This document shows, in pieces, positions 35,544 through 44,967 of a stretch of DNA of 64,000 bases. The notes under the pieces are model-generated. The model did no database searches, was not told the origin of the DNA, and worked only from the letters and a program-made list of their open reading frames with translations. The stretch's first letter is position 1. The number at the start of each line of letters is the position of its first letter. The position numbers were made by a program, and so were the translations under genes. The DNA is from Veillonella agrestimuris (GTDB taxonomy: Bacteria > Bacillota > Negativicutes > Veillonellales > Veillonellaceae), in NCBI RefSeq assembly GCF_943193065.1, contig NZ_CALPCS010000011.1, positions 1 through 64,000 on the forward strand, read 5' to 3'.

Positions 35544-38500
35544 TACGCTTCACCTCCTTTTTTAGTCGTATGTCCATTCTTCAAAGACTCTTCCATTTTC
35601 AATAATGCATGCTCTTCTTGCAGTGGTTTTAAATAACGATACGTATTGCGCTCATTATCAAATCGGCATACTGTTTTGTAGTCACAATAGGAACAAGGAA
35701 TGGCTTTATTCAAGTTGTACGGCGCAATAGGAAATTGTCCATGTCCAATCGCTTTACCAGTATCACTCATAACAGATTCAGCGTAGCGACAGAGAAGATT
35801 AAAATCACTACTTGATTTGACGGATTTTCTATCACTGGTGTAAATATCTCCGCTTTTTTTCACTCGTACTGGTACATAGGGGCCTTTTCCGCTATACGTA
35901 AACAGCTTGTCGTCAATATGTTGCAATACGTCTACATTATCCGTTACATAACCTTTATTACTTAGTTCTCCGTTATTCTTTGCTGCTTCCTGTGCTTCTT
36001 CGTAAGATATAGGCACTTTAACAGAGGTACGCGGATTTTTTACATATGTATATAGCACAGCGGCAGGAGTCATACTTTCACCATGAGTCCGTTTATAAGC
36101 ACGCTCTAAAGCTAATAAGTAGGTAACGAGCTGTAACTTAAGACCATAGTACACATCTTGCGCATTTACCGACGTATTGCCCGACTTGTAATCAATAACC
36201 ATACCGTATGTATGACCATCCTGCTCATATTCGTCAATGCGGTCAATTTGCCCTATAAGGTTTAACGAATAGTTTTCCCCAATAGGCACTTTGATAGACT
36301 GCCAACTGCCAGGCCGACCAAAATCTTGCTCCACAAATTTTGTATTAAACGAACTTTGTTTTGACCACGTCACTAAACGAGACACCGTTTTTTGTAAAGT
36401 ATTCACGATACGGTCTTCAATGGCTTGATCATAAGCAGACCGTTCATCTTCATCAAAACGATTGTTTGCCAAAATATCCGCCGCAATGGTAGAGCACAAC
36501 TCTTGTTGCGTAACATCATCTAGGTCGCGCCATTGTTTATTGTCCGCCAATAACTGCGCACCGAGACGTTCTAAGTTAGCATGCAAGAATGTACCAATTT
36601 CTGGCGCCCCAAAGGAGCGAACTTTTCGTTTTTCTAATTTCAATCCATATTGCGCATAAAATTTAAACGGACATTGTTGGTATTTTTCAAGGCGCGTAAC
36701 AGATCCCGTCATATACCCTCGTTTGAGAAACAATCCTGTTACGAGATCCTTCGAGATAACTGGCACGTGGTTATTGTCCCGAATACCGCGGCTCACTTCT
36801 CTTAACCGCGGACGGTATTCTTGACTTTCACGAGCCCAATTATAAAGCCCCCACCACACAGGCGCCACGTCAATACCGCGGAACAAATCGCCCCAGCGCT
36901 CGGATAAGAGGGATAGGCTCTGCATCGGGCGCCACACATAGTCCTCTTCCGACCCTTCTGCCATAGTGAAAGGCACCTCTATAGGCGCGCCACAATAACC
37001 GAGAGACTGCAAGCGTTTCACAACAAGGGAACTTTCCAGACCTTCCCCTTCTTCGTTAGCCCCTGCATAGGACAAGGTGAGGTGTTCACTAGCGCGCGTC
37101 ATAGCTAAATAGAGGAGAAAATTTTCATTGAAAGCCTTCGGCAAAGCCCCTTCGGCAAGGGTAATACCAGCTTCGGCCAACAATTGACGTTCCTTATCTT
37201 TAATAAGCCCTTCATCGCCCATACTCTGTGGGAATACACCTTGGTTGAGACCCATCACATACACGCGTTTCCAAGATTGGCTGTAAGCCCGTTCGATAGT
37301 AGTGATGGCCACGTGATCGAGAGACGGCGGAATCATAGAATAATGCACATCTTCTAAGGCTTCTTCTAAGAGCGCTATAACCTCATCAAGGCCAAGAGGT
37401 TCCTCATCACCGAGAATCATCATTTCATCAAGGAAATTGATGATAGCATTATACATTTGCTCATGACTCGATTTCGCCTCCAAATCGCCAGCGGCTTCGG
37501 CTTCGAGGGACCATTCGTAAAGCCTCCGTGGCACTTGCAAGTCTTCTAATACGCCGTAAATATGTTCACACCAAGTAGCAGCCGAATGTAATTCTTGGGA
37601 CGTAGCAAAATCAAACCAGGGCGATAAAATGGCCATGATTTTGTTTTTCGCTGTGTTCACACGAGCACGGCGAACTGCATCAGGTTGCTCTTCATCAGGA
37701 GTGTTAGAACGACGTCGCATATAGGACCACTGTTCTTTTTCCCACTGAAAATGGTCTATACCAAATTCCAAGACGTAGTTTTCTAATTCATCTACTTCGT
37801 CTCTACTAAGAGGCGTCAAGTCTGTCTTCAACAAACGGAACATCGTATCACGGCTGTAATTATGCTTTACAATACCCAATAGATCGGTAAGTAACTCTCC
37901 TAATGGATGATGTTTCATAGGTCGCTGACGATCCATAAAATGAGGAATGCCGTAACGAGTAAATACCTTGTCCAACGTGTCGCCATAGGTTTCTGATTCG
38001 CGCAACATAATGCACACATCGCGGTACCGTGCGTTTTCATCGCTTTCAAGGTACGCCAAAATATCGCGGGCAATCCAATCCGCTTCGCGCTCCCGATTGT
38101 AGGCCGCTACCAACGGAATCCGTTCATCGGTAGGATTCTTGCGACCGTGAAAGAAATTACTTTCTAAAGACTTCAGTACGTCTGTTTGTGTCGTAACAGT
38201 ATCAATAGTGGCAGTACTACTCCGTTTATAGCCTTCAAAAGCACGGAACTGCAGTTTTGTACCATATTCGCCATATAAGGTATCCAGTATCTCTAAAGGC
38301 CGACTAAAGAGGGAATGCCCTTGACGCCCTAGCAATCGCTTAGGGTCATCTGGTAAATCCACGGTTATTACCGATTCCTTTGCTAAATCGAACAACATAT
38401 AGAGCAATTCAAAATGAACCGGTGTAAACCAGTGGAACCCATCTACAAAGACGTGGCAATTCTCCATCAAAGGCGATTGCGGCAAAGCGTGAACAAGGTC

Positions 38501-39049
38501 CATAATGGGATCTCCGTCGATTTGCCCATGCCTTTGCAATTCTTCTTCATAAGCAACCATACACGTCGCTAATTCGCGTAGCTTTTTCTGTAGTACTGTA
38601 TTTGATACAGTCGTTGCACCTCGCTCTAATTCATCGGGACCAATGCGGAATGAACGAAACTCGGAAAACAAAGTTTGCAACACAGAAGCAAATTCTGGTC
38701 GCTTCGTAGCTTGCGATAATAAGCCTAACTCGCTAGCTTTTCGTTTCATAACAAGACGCAACAAAAGAGACCGGCCTAATTTGGAAATGCTCTTTCTCTG
38801 CACCTCTGCATTGCCTATGGATTGGTACACTTGGTACGCCAAACGACCAAAACCAACTACCCTAACTGTGGTAAAGCCCTTTTGAGGCATAAATTCTGCT
38901 AACTCTCGCTCCACCCGATACGTAGCAGGCTCTGGTACAAGCAATATAATTGGCTCTCCAGGACATTCCTGGATAACCTGTTGTATCCGTTCATAAACAG
39001 CTCGTGTCTTACCCGAACCAGCGCGGCCGTAATACATAGTGATGCTCAT
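35543..39049 (-). CDS. addB: Helicase-nuclease AddB
   Basis: AddB is the Chi-recognition and nuclease subunit of AddAB, 1168 residues. The N-terminal Walker A is TMYYGRAGSGKTRAVYERI. The C-terminal nuclease domain carries VIDYKSGNTSVN with the catalytic Asp/Lys. The four cysteines of the structural [4Fe-4S] cluster are in YQQCPFKFYAQYG and CSYCDYKTVC. It is the first gene of the addB-addA operon. No other gene is joined to the operon here. Confidence 0.95.
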   Translation of the reverse strand: MSITMYYGRAGSGKTRAVYERIQQVIQECPGEPIILLVPEPATYRVERELAEFMPQKGFTTVRVVGFGRLAYQVYQSIGNAEVQRKSISKLGRSLLLRLVMKRKASELGLLSQATKRPEFASVLQTLFSEFRSFRIGPDELERGATTVSNTVLQKKLRELATCMVAYEEELQRHGQIDGDPIMDLVHALPQSPLMENCHVFVDGFHWFTPVHFELLYMLFDLAKESVITVDLPDDPKRLLGRQGHSLFSRPLEILDTLYGEYGTKLQFRAFEGYKRSSTATIDTVTTQTDVLKSLESNFFHGRKNPTDERIPLVAAYNREREADWIARDILAYLESDENARYRDVCIMLRESETYGDTLDKVFTRYGIPHFMDRQRPMKHHPLGELLTDLLGIVKHNYSRDTMFRLLKTDLTPLSRDEVDELENYVLEFGIDHFQWEKEQWSYMRRRSNTPDEEQPDAVRRARVNTAKNKIMAILSPWFDFATSQELHSAATWCEHIYGVLEDLQVPRRLYEWSLEAEAAGDLEAKSSHEQMYNAIINFLDEMMILGDEEPLGLDEVIALLEEALEDVHYSMIPPSLDHVAITTIERAYSQSWKRVYVMGLNQGVFPQSMGDEGLIKDKERQLLAEAGITLAEGALPKAFNENFLLYLAMTRASEHLTLSYAGANEEGEGLESSLVVKRLQSLGYCGAPIEVPFTMAEGSEEDYVWRPMQSLSLLSERWGDLFRGIDVAPVWWGLYNWARESQEYRPRLREVSRGIRDNNHVPVISKDLVTGLFLKRGYMTGSVTRLEKYQQCPFKFYAQYGLKLEKRKVRSFGAPEIGTFLHANLERLGAQLLADNKQWRDLDDVTQQELCSTIAADILANNRFDEDERSAYDQAIEDRIVNTLQKTVSRLVTWSKQSSFNTKFVEQDFGRPGSWQSIKVPIGENYSLNLIGQIDRIDEYEQDGHTYGMVIDYKSGNTSVNAQDVYYGLKLQLVTYLLALERAYKRTHGESMTPAAVLYTYVKNPRTSVKVPISYEEAQEAAKNNGELSNKGYVTDNVDVLQHIDDKLFTYSGKGPYVPVRVKKSGDIYTSDRKSVKSSSDFNLLCRYAESVMSDTGKAIGHGQFPIAPYNLNKAIPCSYCDYKTVCRFDNERNTYRYLKPLQEEHALLKMEESLKNGHTTKKGGEA

Positions 39050-39222
39050 AATGACTCCCCTAACTAATGTACTATTCCATGACTTAGATAGTATCTCTGT
39101 ATTAATTGTTCCATGCGTTATATATCTTCTATTTTACAATATATTTTCTACTTTCATAAATAAGTTTATGCACTCACGTTCTTGCCGCTATACGTTTGTA
39201 ATGTCTATTCATATAATAAAAG

Positions 39223-39252
39223 TTGACCCATTATGTAAAGATTTACTATAAT
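39223..39252 (+). promoter_or_regulatory. Promoter of the trimeric autotransporter gene
   Basis: TTGACC (39223-39228) and TATAAT (39247-39252) are 18 bases apart. The predicted start of transcription near 39259 gives a leader of about 65 bases that ends in GTAGGAGG before a GTGAAA/ATG-type start region. It is a strong sigma-A type promoter. Confidence 0.7.
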
Positions 39253-39323
39253 ATAAGTTATATGAAGAAGTTGTGAAATACTTGTAATGCTCTTTAATAG
39301 GTAATTGTTTGTAGGAGGTTTTC

Positions 39324-41456
39324 GTGAAAAAACATTGCGCTAAACTAGCGGCTTTATTGCTGTTAACACCAACTATTGCTATGGCAGATTCCACAGGGAC
39401 TATGACATCCGATGGGACAGCGATCCTTAGAACTAACTATAGCTATAACTATGGCTATTATGACAACGCTACTAATAATGCCATCATAGGTAATGATAAT
39501 ACAAAGGCTAGTAGCTTTACTCATCCTAATAGTGGCGTTACTACTGGAGTTACAGGTGCTGTAGTAATCGGTGAAAACGCAGAGTCTCAAGGTACGAATA
39601 CTATCGTCATTGGTAAAGATGCAAAAGCTACAGGCTCTGGTTATGGTCCAGCAAGCGATAGTGTAGCAATAGGTGTAACTAGCCATGCAGAAGGTTCAAA
39701 TGGTGTTGCTATCGGTTCTAACTCGCACTCTAGCAATCTCAGCGCTACTGCTGTAGGCAGTGGCTCTTATGCATTAGGTAGCTACTCAACAGCAATCGGT
39801 GAAAATGCATATACTGGTTTTCAAAGTACAGCACTAGGATCTAATGCAAAAGCTTCCGAATGGTCTACGGCACTAGGTAAATCAACTAATGCTTCTGGTC
39901 GCGGTGCCGTTGCCATTGGTAATGGCGCTCAAGCAACGGGCAATGATTCTTTTGCTGCCAATTTTCGTTCTGTAGCTAGTGGGGATGGTGCTGTTGCTAT
40001 CGGTTGGAATGCTCATGCTGAAGGCTATCAATCAACAGCCGTTGCTGATGGTTCAAAAGCAACATCAATGTATAGTTCTGCATTCGGTACTCGATCTACG
40101 GCTGGTGCCACATACGCTACTGCAGTAGGTGATAGTGCGTACGCTGTTGGAGAACGTGCAACAGCTATCGGTAAAAGTGCATCCACTAGCTTAGCTAACA
40201 GTGTCGCTTTAGGGGCTTATTCGTTAGCCAATCGTGACGCAGGTTCTCGTGGCTACGATCCTCTAACAAGTACAACATCAACAGCAACGGACTCTACATG
40301 GCAAAGTACAAGAGCAGCCGTATCAATCGGTAACGACACGCTGGGAATAACGCGCCAAATTACAGGTGTAGCAGCTGGTTCTGCAGATACTGACGCTGTT
40401 AACGTAGCACAGTTAAAACGCGCTGTAGAGGCAAATACTAAAAATGTAGAAGTAGTAGCAGGCGACAATGTAACTGTTACATCTGCTACAGCAGGCAATG
40501 CTACAACATATACGGTATCCGCCAAAGATACCATCACTACAGTATCTGCTGCAGACAACTCTGTAACAGTAAACAATGATGGTAATCACAACTACACAGT
40601 CGCTGTATCTGATGAGATTAAAAATCAAATCAACAATAACACTATAAATATTAATAAAAATGCAGAAAACATCGCTAACAACACGAGCCGCATCAATCGC
40701 TTAGACAATCGTATCGATAAAGTAGGCGCTGGTGCTGCTGCATTATCCGCATTGCACCCACTCGATTTCGATCCAGATGATAAATGGAACTTCGCTGCTG
40801 GTTATGGCAACTACTCTGGCGAAAACGCTATGGCAGTAGGTGCTTTCTACCGTCCAAACGAAGACACTATGTTCAGTGTAGCCGGTTCTATGGGTAATGG
40901 TGAAAACATGGTTAATGCTGGTGTGAGCTTTAAACTTGGTCAAGCTAGCAATGTAACTCGTTCTCGCGTAGCGATGGCACAAGAAATTCTCGATTTGAAA
41001 GCAGATAACAAGGATCTTCGTCAACAATTGGCTGATGTAAACGACAAATTGAATCGTGTATTAGGTATCTTAGATACAACAAAACAAGCTATGTTCCCTG
41101 ACGTTCCAGAAAATCACTGGGCTTACGAATATATCGCTGTGTTAGCTGGCAACGGCATCATTGAAGGCTATCCAGATGGTATGTTCAAAGGCAATATGGC
41201 TATGACTCGTTACGAGTTCGCCGCTATGTTGTACCGTGCATTGCAAAATGGTGCAAAACAAGATGCTACTATGAATAAATTAATGGATGAATTCGAACCA
41301 GAATTACGTCAAATCCGCATGGATCGTTTCCGTGTAGACCGCATTTCTGGCGAAGACAATGACCGTCATAAAGTGAACCGCGTTCGCGTAAATTCCGACA
41401 ATGACAAAGCTAACAACGTTTACAAAGACGCGTATGGCAATATTATAAAAAAATAA
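39324..41456 (+). CDS. SLH-tailed trimeric autotransporter adhesin (type Vc)
   Basis: This 710-residue protein starts with a signal peptide cut after TPTIAMA. A YadA-type left-handed beta-roll head (about residues 55-305) has roughly 14-residue repeats such as STAIGENAYTGFQSTALGSN. The neck GITRQITGVAAGSADTDAVN leads to a stalk, a short coiled coil, and the trimeric membrane anchor (about 466-540, DKWNFAAGYGNYSGENAMAVG to AGVSFKLGQ). The protein does not end there: a coiled coil (545-585), one SLH domain (588-645, FPDVPENHWAYEYIAVLAGN) and a charged tail follow. This places the SLH domain in the periplasm, tethering the adhesin to peptidoglycan. Likely role: adhesion, co-aggregation and envelope tethering. 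A GTG start with AGGAGG is used. Confidence 0.9.
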   Translation: MKKHCAKLAALLLLTPTIAMADSTGTMTSDGTAILRTNYSYNYGYYDNATNNAIIGNDNTKASSFTHPNSGVTTGVTGAVVIGENAESQGTNTIVIGKDAKATGSGYGPASDSVAIGVTSHAEGSNGVAIGSNSHSSNLSATAVGSGSYALGSYSTAIGENAYTGFQSTALGSNAKASEWSTALGKSTNASGRGAVAIGNGAQATGNDSFAANFRSVASGDGAVAIGWNAHAEGYQSTAVADGSKATSMYSSAFGTRSTAGATYATAVGDSAYAVGERATAIGKSASTSLANSVALGAYSLANRDAGSRGYDPLTSTTSTATDSTWQSTRAAVSIGNDTLGITRQITGVAAGSADTDAVNVAQLKRAVEANTKNVEVVAGDNVTVTSATAGNATTYTVSAKDTITTVSAADNSVTVNNDGNHNYTVAVSDEIKNQINNNTININKNAENIANNTSRINRLDNRIDKVGAGAAALSALHPLDFDPDDKWNFAAGYGNYSGENAMAVGAFYRPNEDTMFSVAGSMGNGENMVNAGVSFKLGQASNVTRSRVAMAQEILDLKADNKDLRQQLADVNDKLNRVLGILDTTKQAMFPDVPENHWAYEYIAVLAGNGIIEGYPDGMFKGNMAMTRYEFAAMLYRALQNGAKQDATMNKLMDEFEPELRQIRMDRFRVDRISGEDNDRHKVNRVRVNSDNDKANNVYKDAYGNIIKK

Positions 41457-41535
41457 TTTATAAACAATTGTTAGAAACAAACACCTTCTCCAAACGAATT
41501 ACTACCATTGGTATATAAAGGCCTAATTGCCACGC

Positions 41536-41564
41536 TTGACGACAAATAGGTAAAAAGATATACT
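41536..41564 (+). promoter_or_regulatory. Strong promoter for an antisense RNA
   Basis: TTGACG (41536-41541), exactly 17 bases, then TATACT (41559-41564). It points toward the Fst/Ldr-like toxin gene on the other strand. The same TTGACG-17-TATAMT layout recurs at the three holin-like toxin loci in this window. Confidence 0.75.
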
Positions 41565-41570
41565 ATAAGT

Positions 41571-41668
41571 AAGTTATACGTGCGGTATAACAGATAAGTT
41601 GAATAAGCTATTAAGCTAATGTTACCTTTTAGAGGTAAAAAATAGGACGGTTGCCGCCGTCCTATTTT
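41571..41668 (+). ncRNA. Predicted antitoxin antisense RNA (Fst/Ldr-like locus)
   Basis: This transcript of about 98 bases is predicted from the promoter at 41536 to the terminator hairpin 41639-41668 (12-bp stem AAAATAGGACGG, loop TTGCCG). It converges on the toxin gene and shares its terminator. It carries CCTTTTAGAGG (41625-41635), nearly repeated as CCTTTCTAGAGG (41784-41795) on the template strand of the toxin leader. The RNA can therefore pair with the toxin ribosome-binding region with one bulged base. Extent is inferred from sequence signals only. Confidence 0.6.
41639..41668. terminator. Shared bidirectional terminator, Fst/Ldr-like locus
   Basis: A perfect 12-bp stem (AAAATAGGACGG and complement) with a six-base loop lies four bases beyond the toxin stop. 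T-rich sequence follows it on both strands (TTTTCTTTC on plus, TTTTTTACC on minus), so it can end both convergent transcripts. Confidence 0.85.
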
Positions 41669-41672
41669 CTTT

Positions 41673-41774
41673 CTATTTCTTATTGATATAACGTATGATA
41701 AGTGCGGTTATCACACTAACCAATAAAGGGGCTAGAAAGGGAACCCAGATAAGTTGTAAAAAGCCATCAAGCAT
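41673..41774 (-). CDS. Fst/Ldr-like type I toxin peptide
   Basis: This 33-residue membrane peptide is preceded by AAAGGAGG. It reads MLDGFLQLIWVPFLAPLL at the N-terminus and ends in ALIIRYINKK. The invariant Ala-Pro in the helix and the Trp/Tyr-Ile/Leu-Asn-Lys end match Fst and Ldr toxins, which insert into the membrane when their antisense RNA is lost. A TG-A-TATAAT extended -10 lies about 30 bases upstream on the same strand. The leader can fold CCTC-TAGAAAG-GAGG, hiding the ribosome-binding site. The paired antisense RNA gene is on the opposite strand. Assigned by motif and layout, not by search. Confidence 0.7.
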   Translation of the reverse strand: MLDGFLQLIWVPFLAPLLVSVITALIIRYINKK

Positions 41775-41841
41775 GTGTCACCTCCTTTCTAGAGGCTCCT
41801 ATTATTATATCATGCTAATATTTCATATATGAGGTTTAATT

Positions 41842-42627
41842 ATGAATATACAAACCCTAGTAGTAGCTACTGTCATAGCAATAATACCTTATACATCCTT
41901 TGGTGCTACTACAGAAATTATGACTACACCAACAGAGCAAACTGTAGTGAATACTAGTATGTTAACATCCAGTAACGATAGCGATACATATATAACAACA
42001 TATCAAGAAAACCGCCTCAACGCCTTTGATATGGTTCTTAATGGAACGACTTACACTTTCGATTTACCAGCTTATACAACAGGCTATCAAGTGAAGTCCT
42101 CTAGCAGCCATAATCGTGAAGATACAAAGGTAACGAGCATTTTCACCACAACTGTAATGACCGATGCAACATTGAACAACGAACCGCTTCACATTACAGT
42201 GAACTTAACGAAACCTGCTACTAATAAAGTCTTAGCTTTACAGGAACTACGTAATGCTACAACAAGCACTACCGATGAAGTAAGCAAACTCTTCACCTAT
42301 GAGGAACATATAGATGGCGTTAAGCAGCCGATCCAGTATGATACTATGGACGATGGGCAAAAGTTAATTATTATAAAATCTGCCCATAGTTATGCAATAC
42401 CTACAGATGTAACAAATATGGACGTCGCAAATATAGATGTAACGAATAACACCCGTAAACCAATATCTATAGCCACCTTTGCTATGGCTGACGATGTAGT
42501 AGCTACTATAACAGTAGCAAGCACAGGCAACGATGATGAGAAGAATAATAACGAACTCCAACGCATCGTGAAAGGTACAGCTTACGCTATTGCAGCATCA
42601 GCGAAAACAGCAAACGCTACTAAATAA
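41842..42627 (+). CDS. Secreted protein of unknown function
   Basis: This 261-residue exported protein was not recognised. A signal peptide is cut after about TSFGA. The mature part is Thr/Asn/Ser-rich and beta-like with an opening NRLNAFDMVLNGTTYTFDLP. A short low-complexity region contains repeated VTNMDVANIDVTNN. The end (ELQRIVKGTAYAIAASAKT) is helical. A GAGG precedes the ATG, and a strong terminator follows. It lies beside the autotransporter and the Fst-like toxin locus; a role in the envelope is likely but no more can be said. Confidence 0.7.
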   Translation: MNIQTLVVATVIAIIPYTSFGATTEIMTTPTEQTVVNTSMLTSSNDSDTYITTYQENRLNAFDMVLNGTTYTFDLPAYTTGYQVKSSSSHNREDTKVTSIFTTTVMTDATLNNEPLHITVNLTKPATNKVLALQELRNATTSTTDEVSKLFTYEEHIDGVKQPIQYDTMDDGQKLIIIKSAHSYAIPTDVTNMDVANIDVTNNTRKPISIATFAMADDVVATITVASTGNDDEKNNNELQRIVKGTAYAIAASAKTANATK

Positions 42628-42634
42628 AAAGCAC

Positions 42635-42669
42635 AAAAGGCAACTATGACTCAATCATAGTTGCCTTTT
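42635..42669 (+). terminator. Terminator of the secreted protein gene
   Basis: A perfect 15-bp stem (AAAAGGCAACTATGA and complement) with a five-base loop, eight bases after the stop codon, ending in TTTT. Confidence 0.9.
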
Positions 42670-42735
42670 CTATTTGCCTATATACGAGTTTATCTAGACT
42701 GATAGGTTAACATAAATCCTATCACAGACCTGTAA

Positions 42736-44094
42736 TTATTCAGCAGAACTAGCATTCTCCATAGCTCGTTTGATTTCCATGTATTTCACCATACCATCAA
42801 CGGCTTTTTTCGCTTCTCGCATAGCGAGAACCACCGTAGCTGGTTTATGCACTACGTCACCGCCAGCGAAGGCCCCTTCACGGCTTGTCATGCCGTATGG
42901 TTCTTCAGATACAACGAGATAGCCTTTTTCATCTACTTGTAAGTTATTACCTTCTCCTACGAGGCGATCGTTTGGTTTATGACCAGCAGCGATAATGATT
43001 TTGTCCACAGGCATCACTTGGTATTGGCCAGTGCCATGAATACCAGCACTATCTTCATTGAGAGCCATCACTTCGTATTTGAATCCTTCAACTTTATCAG
43101 TACCTTCTACGCCAGCTGGAGATGCAAACCATTGGAATTGAACGCCTTCTTGGCGCGCTTCTTCGTATTCGGAGAAGAGAGCTGGCATTTGCTCTTGATT
43201 GCGGCGATACGCTACAGTAACAGCGCTACAGCCTAAACGCACGCACGTACGAGCCGCGTCCATCGCTACGTTACCACCACCGATAATAACAACACGGTCC
43301 CCTTCTTTCACAGGAATTTCGTCTTTACTAATCACGCCATTGTCCACCAATTGCACATTCGTCAACAAATGCATGGCTTGGAATACGCCCGGCACTTCGT
43401 CATTCTCCATGCGCACTTCTTGTGGAATATGTGTACCAGTCCCGATGAAAATGGAGTCGAAACCTTCTGCAAATAATTCATCTAATGTTTTGTCTTGACC
43501 GATGAAAGTATTACAAACGAACTTAACGCCTAACCCTTCAAGGCGAGCAATTTCACGGCGCACGATTGTTTTAGAAAGGCGGAATTCAGGAATACCGAAT
43601 AACAATACACCGCCCGGTTCAGATTGACCTTCAAAGACCGTCACTTCGTAGCCTAATTTAGCAATATCACCAGCTACGGACAAACCAGCAGGACCAGAAC
43701 CAACTACGGCTACTTTACCATGGGTTTGAACGATTTTCTTCGGTTTCCGCAATTCATGGATGCTTTCAAAATCAGCAGCGAAGCGCTCTAATTTACCGAT
43801 ATTGATAGGCGGTTTTTTCGCTTTATTCATAATGCAATTGCCTTCGCATTGATTTTCGCGCGGACATACACGACCACAAATAGCCGGCAAGTTGGTGCGT
43901 TCCCCTAAAATATCGTTGGCCAAGCCAAAATTGCCTTGCGCGATAGCTTGAATAAACCGAGGAATTTCATTCTCAATAGGACAACCCATTTGACATAGCG
44001 GTTTTGGACAATTTAAACAGCGTTTTGCCTCCGCCATCGCCTCTTCCATTGTATAATCAGCATCAAAATGCAGTGCTTTTAATTCATTACTCAT
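42736..44094 (-). CDS. NADPH-dependent glutamate synthase small-subunit-like oxidoreductase
   Basis: This 452-residue flavoprotein of the GltD/NfnB-like group transfers electrons between NADPH and a partner through FAD and iron-sulfur clusters. The N-terminal cluster-binding domain has CLNCPKPLCQMGCPIENEIP and CGRVCPRENQCEGNCI. The FAD site is VAVVGSGPAGLSVAGDIA and the NADPH site VVIIGGGNVAMDAARTCV. The homotetrameric single-subunit enzymes of anaerobes are annotated as glutamate synthase, but some act as transhydrogenase parts. The start is the ATG at 44094 after GGGGAGG; the open frame runs 99 bases further without a site. Confidence 0.86.
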   Translation of the reverse strand: MSNELKALHFDADYTMEEAMAEAKRCLNCPKPLCQMGCPIENEIPRFIQAIAQGNFGLANDILGERTNLPAICGRVCPRENQCEGNCIMNKAKKPPINIGKLERFAADFESIHELRKPKKIVQTHGKVAVVGSGPAGLSVAGDIAKLGYEVTVFEGQSEPGGVLLFGIPEFRLSKTIVRREIARLEGLGVKFVCNTFIGQDKTLDELFAEGFDSIFIGTGTHIPQEVRMENDEVPGVFQAMHLLTNVQLVDNGVISKDEIPVKEGDRVVIIGGGNVAMDAARTCVRLGCSAVTVAYRRNQEQMPALFSEYEEARQEGVQFQWFASPAGVEGTDKVEGFKYEVMALNEDSAGIHGTGQYQVMPVDKIIIAAGHKPNDRLVGEGNNLQVDEKGYLVVSEEPYGMTSREGAFAGGDVVHKPATVVLAMREAKKAVDGMVKYMEIKRAMENASSAE

Positions 44095-44354
44095 GGCACA
44101 CGCCTCCCCATAAGGTCCAGTACTATACTTATATAAATGCATCTTAAAGGAATCATGTTTCCGTTGGATGCGGACCCAATCAAATCCAATCAACTTACGT
44201 TAATAGCTGTCCACTGGTAGCACAACTATTCTATAGTATATTTTAGTTTGCTCTCAGGTACTCCGTCAAGCTTTTAACCATACTATATATAACAGTGATA
44301 GCCGCAAATTAATCATGTATCATTACATATAATAAATCTCATCTTTGGTGATAC

Positions 44355-44897
44355 TCAATCATTAACAATATAACATTGACAACTGCGCATTACCTCTAAA
44401 GCGGCTCGGTGTTTCTCTGGTGTACTGCCTGCACATCCAGCCGCATCAATATAAACAGGTACTTCTGGAAGGCCGGCTTTCACCAATAAGGCATTGGACA
44501 CGACGCATATATCGGTGCAGAGGCCTACTATAGTAATGCTAGTAAGTCCTATTTCATCATCGCATTCTTGTAGCGATGTTACTAATTCCAAGGATCCAAA
44601 ACAAGGTTTTTCAATGATGTTCATAGACATATTATGTATATTCTCTGATACCGCCGCTACTAAGGATTCGTGAATGTGCCATCCATCGTGTCCTTTAATG
44701 CAATGCGCTATAGGCAACAACTGACCTTCTTGTGTCGCTTGATACTGTTCGCTATGCGTATCTTGTGTGAACATAATGATGCCAGGCCAGTTCTTAATTA
44801 GCTCTTCCACATAGGGAACAATGTGCTTTGCTTCTGCAGACCCTAAAGAACCACTAATAAAGTCTTTCTGCATATCTACCACAATTAATACTTTCAT
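44355..44897 (-). CDS. Nicotinamidase/isochorismatase-family hydrolase
   Basis: This 180-residue cysteine hydrolase has its catalytic triad in KVLIVVDMQKDFISGSLG (Asp), the Lys region around IHESLVAA to EKPCFGSLEL, and GLCTDICVVSNALLVKAG (nucleophilic Cys). The family includes PncA nicotinamidase, which deamidates nicotinamide in NAD salvage; the FxGSL and metal region suggest this role. The true start is the ATG at 44897 behind GAGG at eight bases. The 70 bases to the next gene suggest a possible operon with pgpA. Confidence 0.8.
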   Translation of the reverse strand: MKVLIVVDMQKDFISGSLGSAEAKHIVPYVEELIKNWPGIIMFTQDTHSEQYQATQEGQLLPIAHCIKGHDGWHIHESLVAAVSENIHNMSMNIIEKPCFGSLELVTSLQECDDEIGLTSITIVGLCTDICVVSNALLVKAGLPEVPVYIDAAGCAGSTPEKHRAALEVMRSCQCYIVND

Positions 44898-44967
44898 TTC
44901 TATATCCTCTAATATTACTGTATCTATCGTCACGAACAGCATCATCTACTATCGTTTTGTGTGTCAA

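Noticed and set aside
39400..40300. Repeat pattern in the autotransporter head as a CRISPR or DNA repeat array
   Set aside because: The periodicity is at protein level (YadA head repeats of about 14 residues) and the DNA repeats are not exact.
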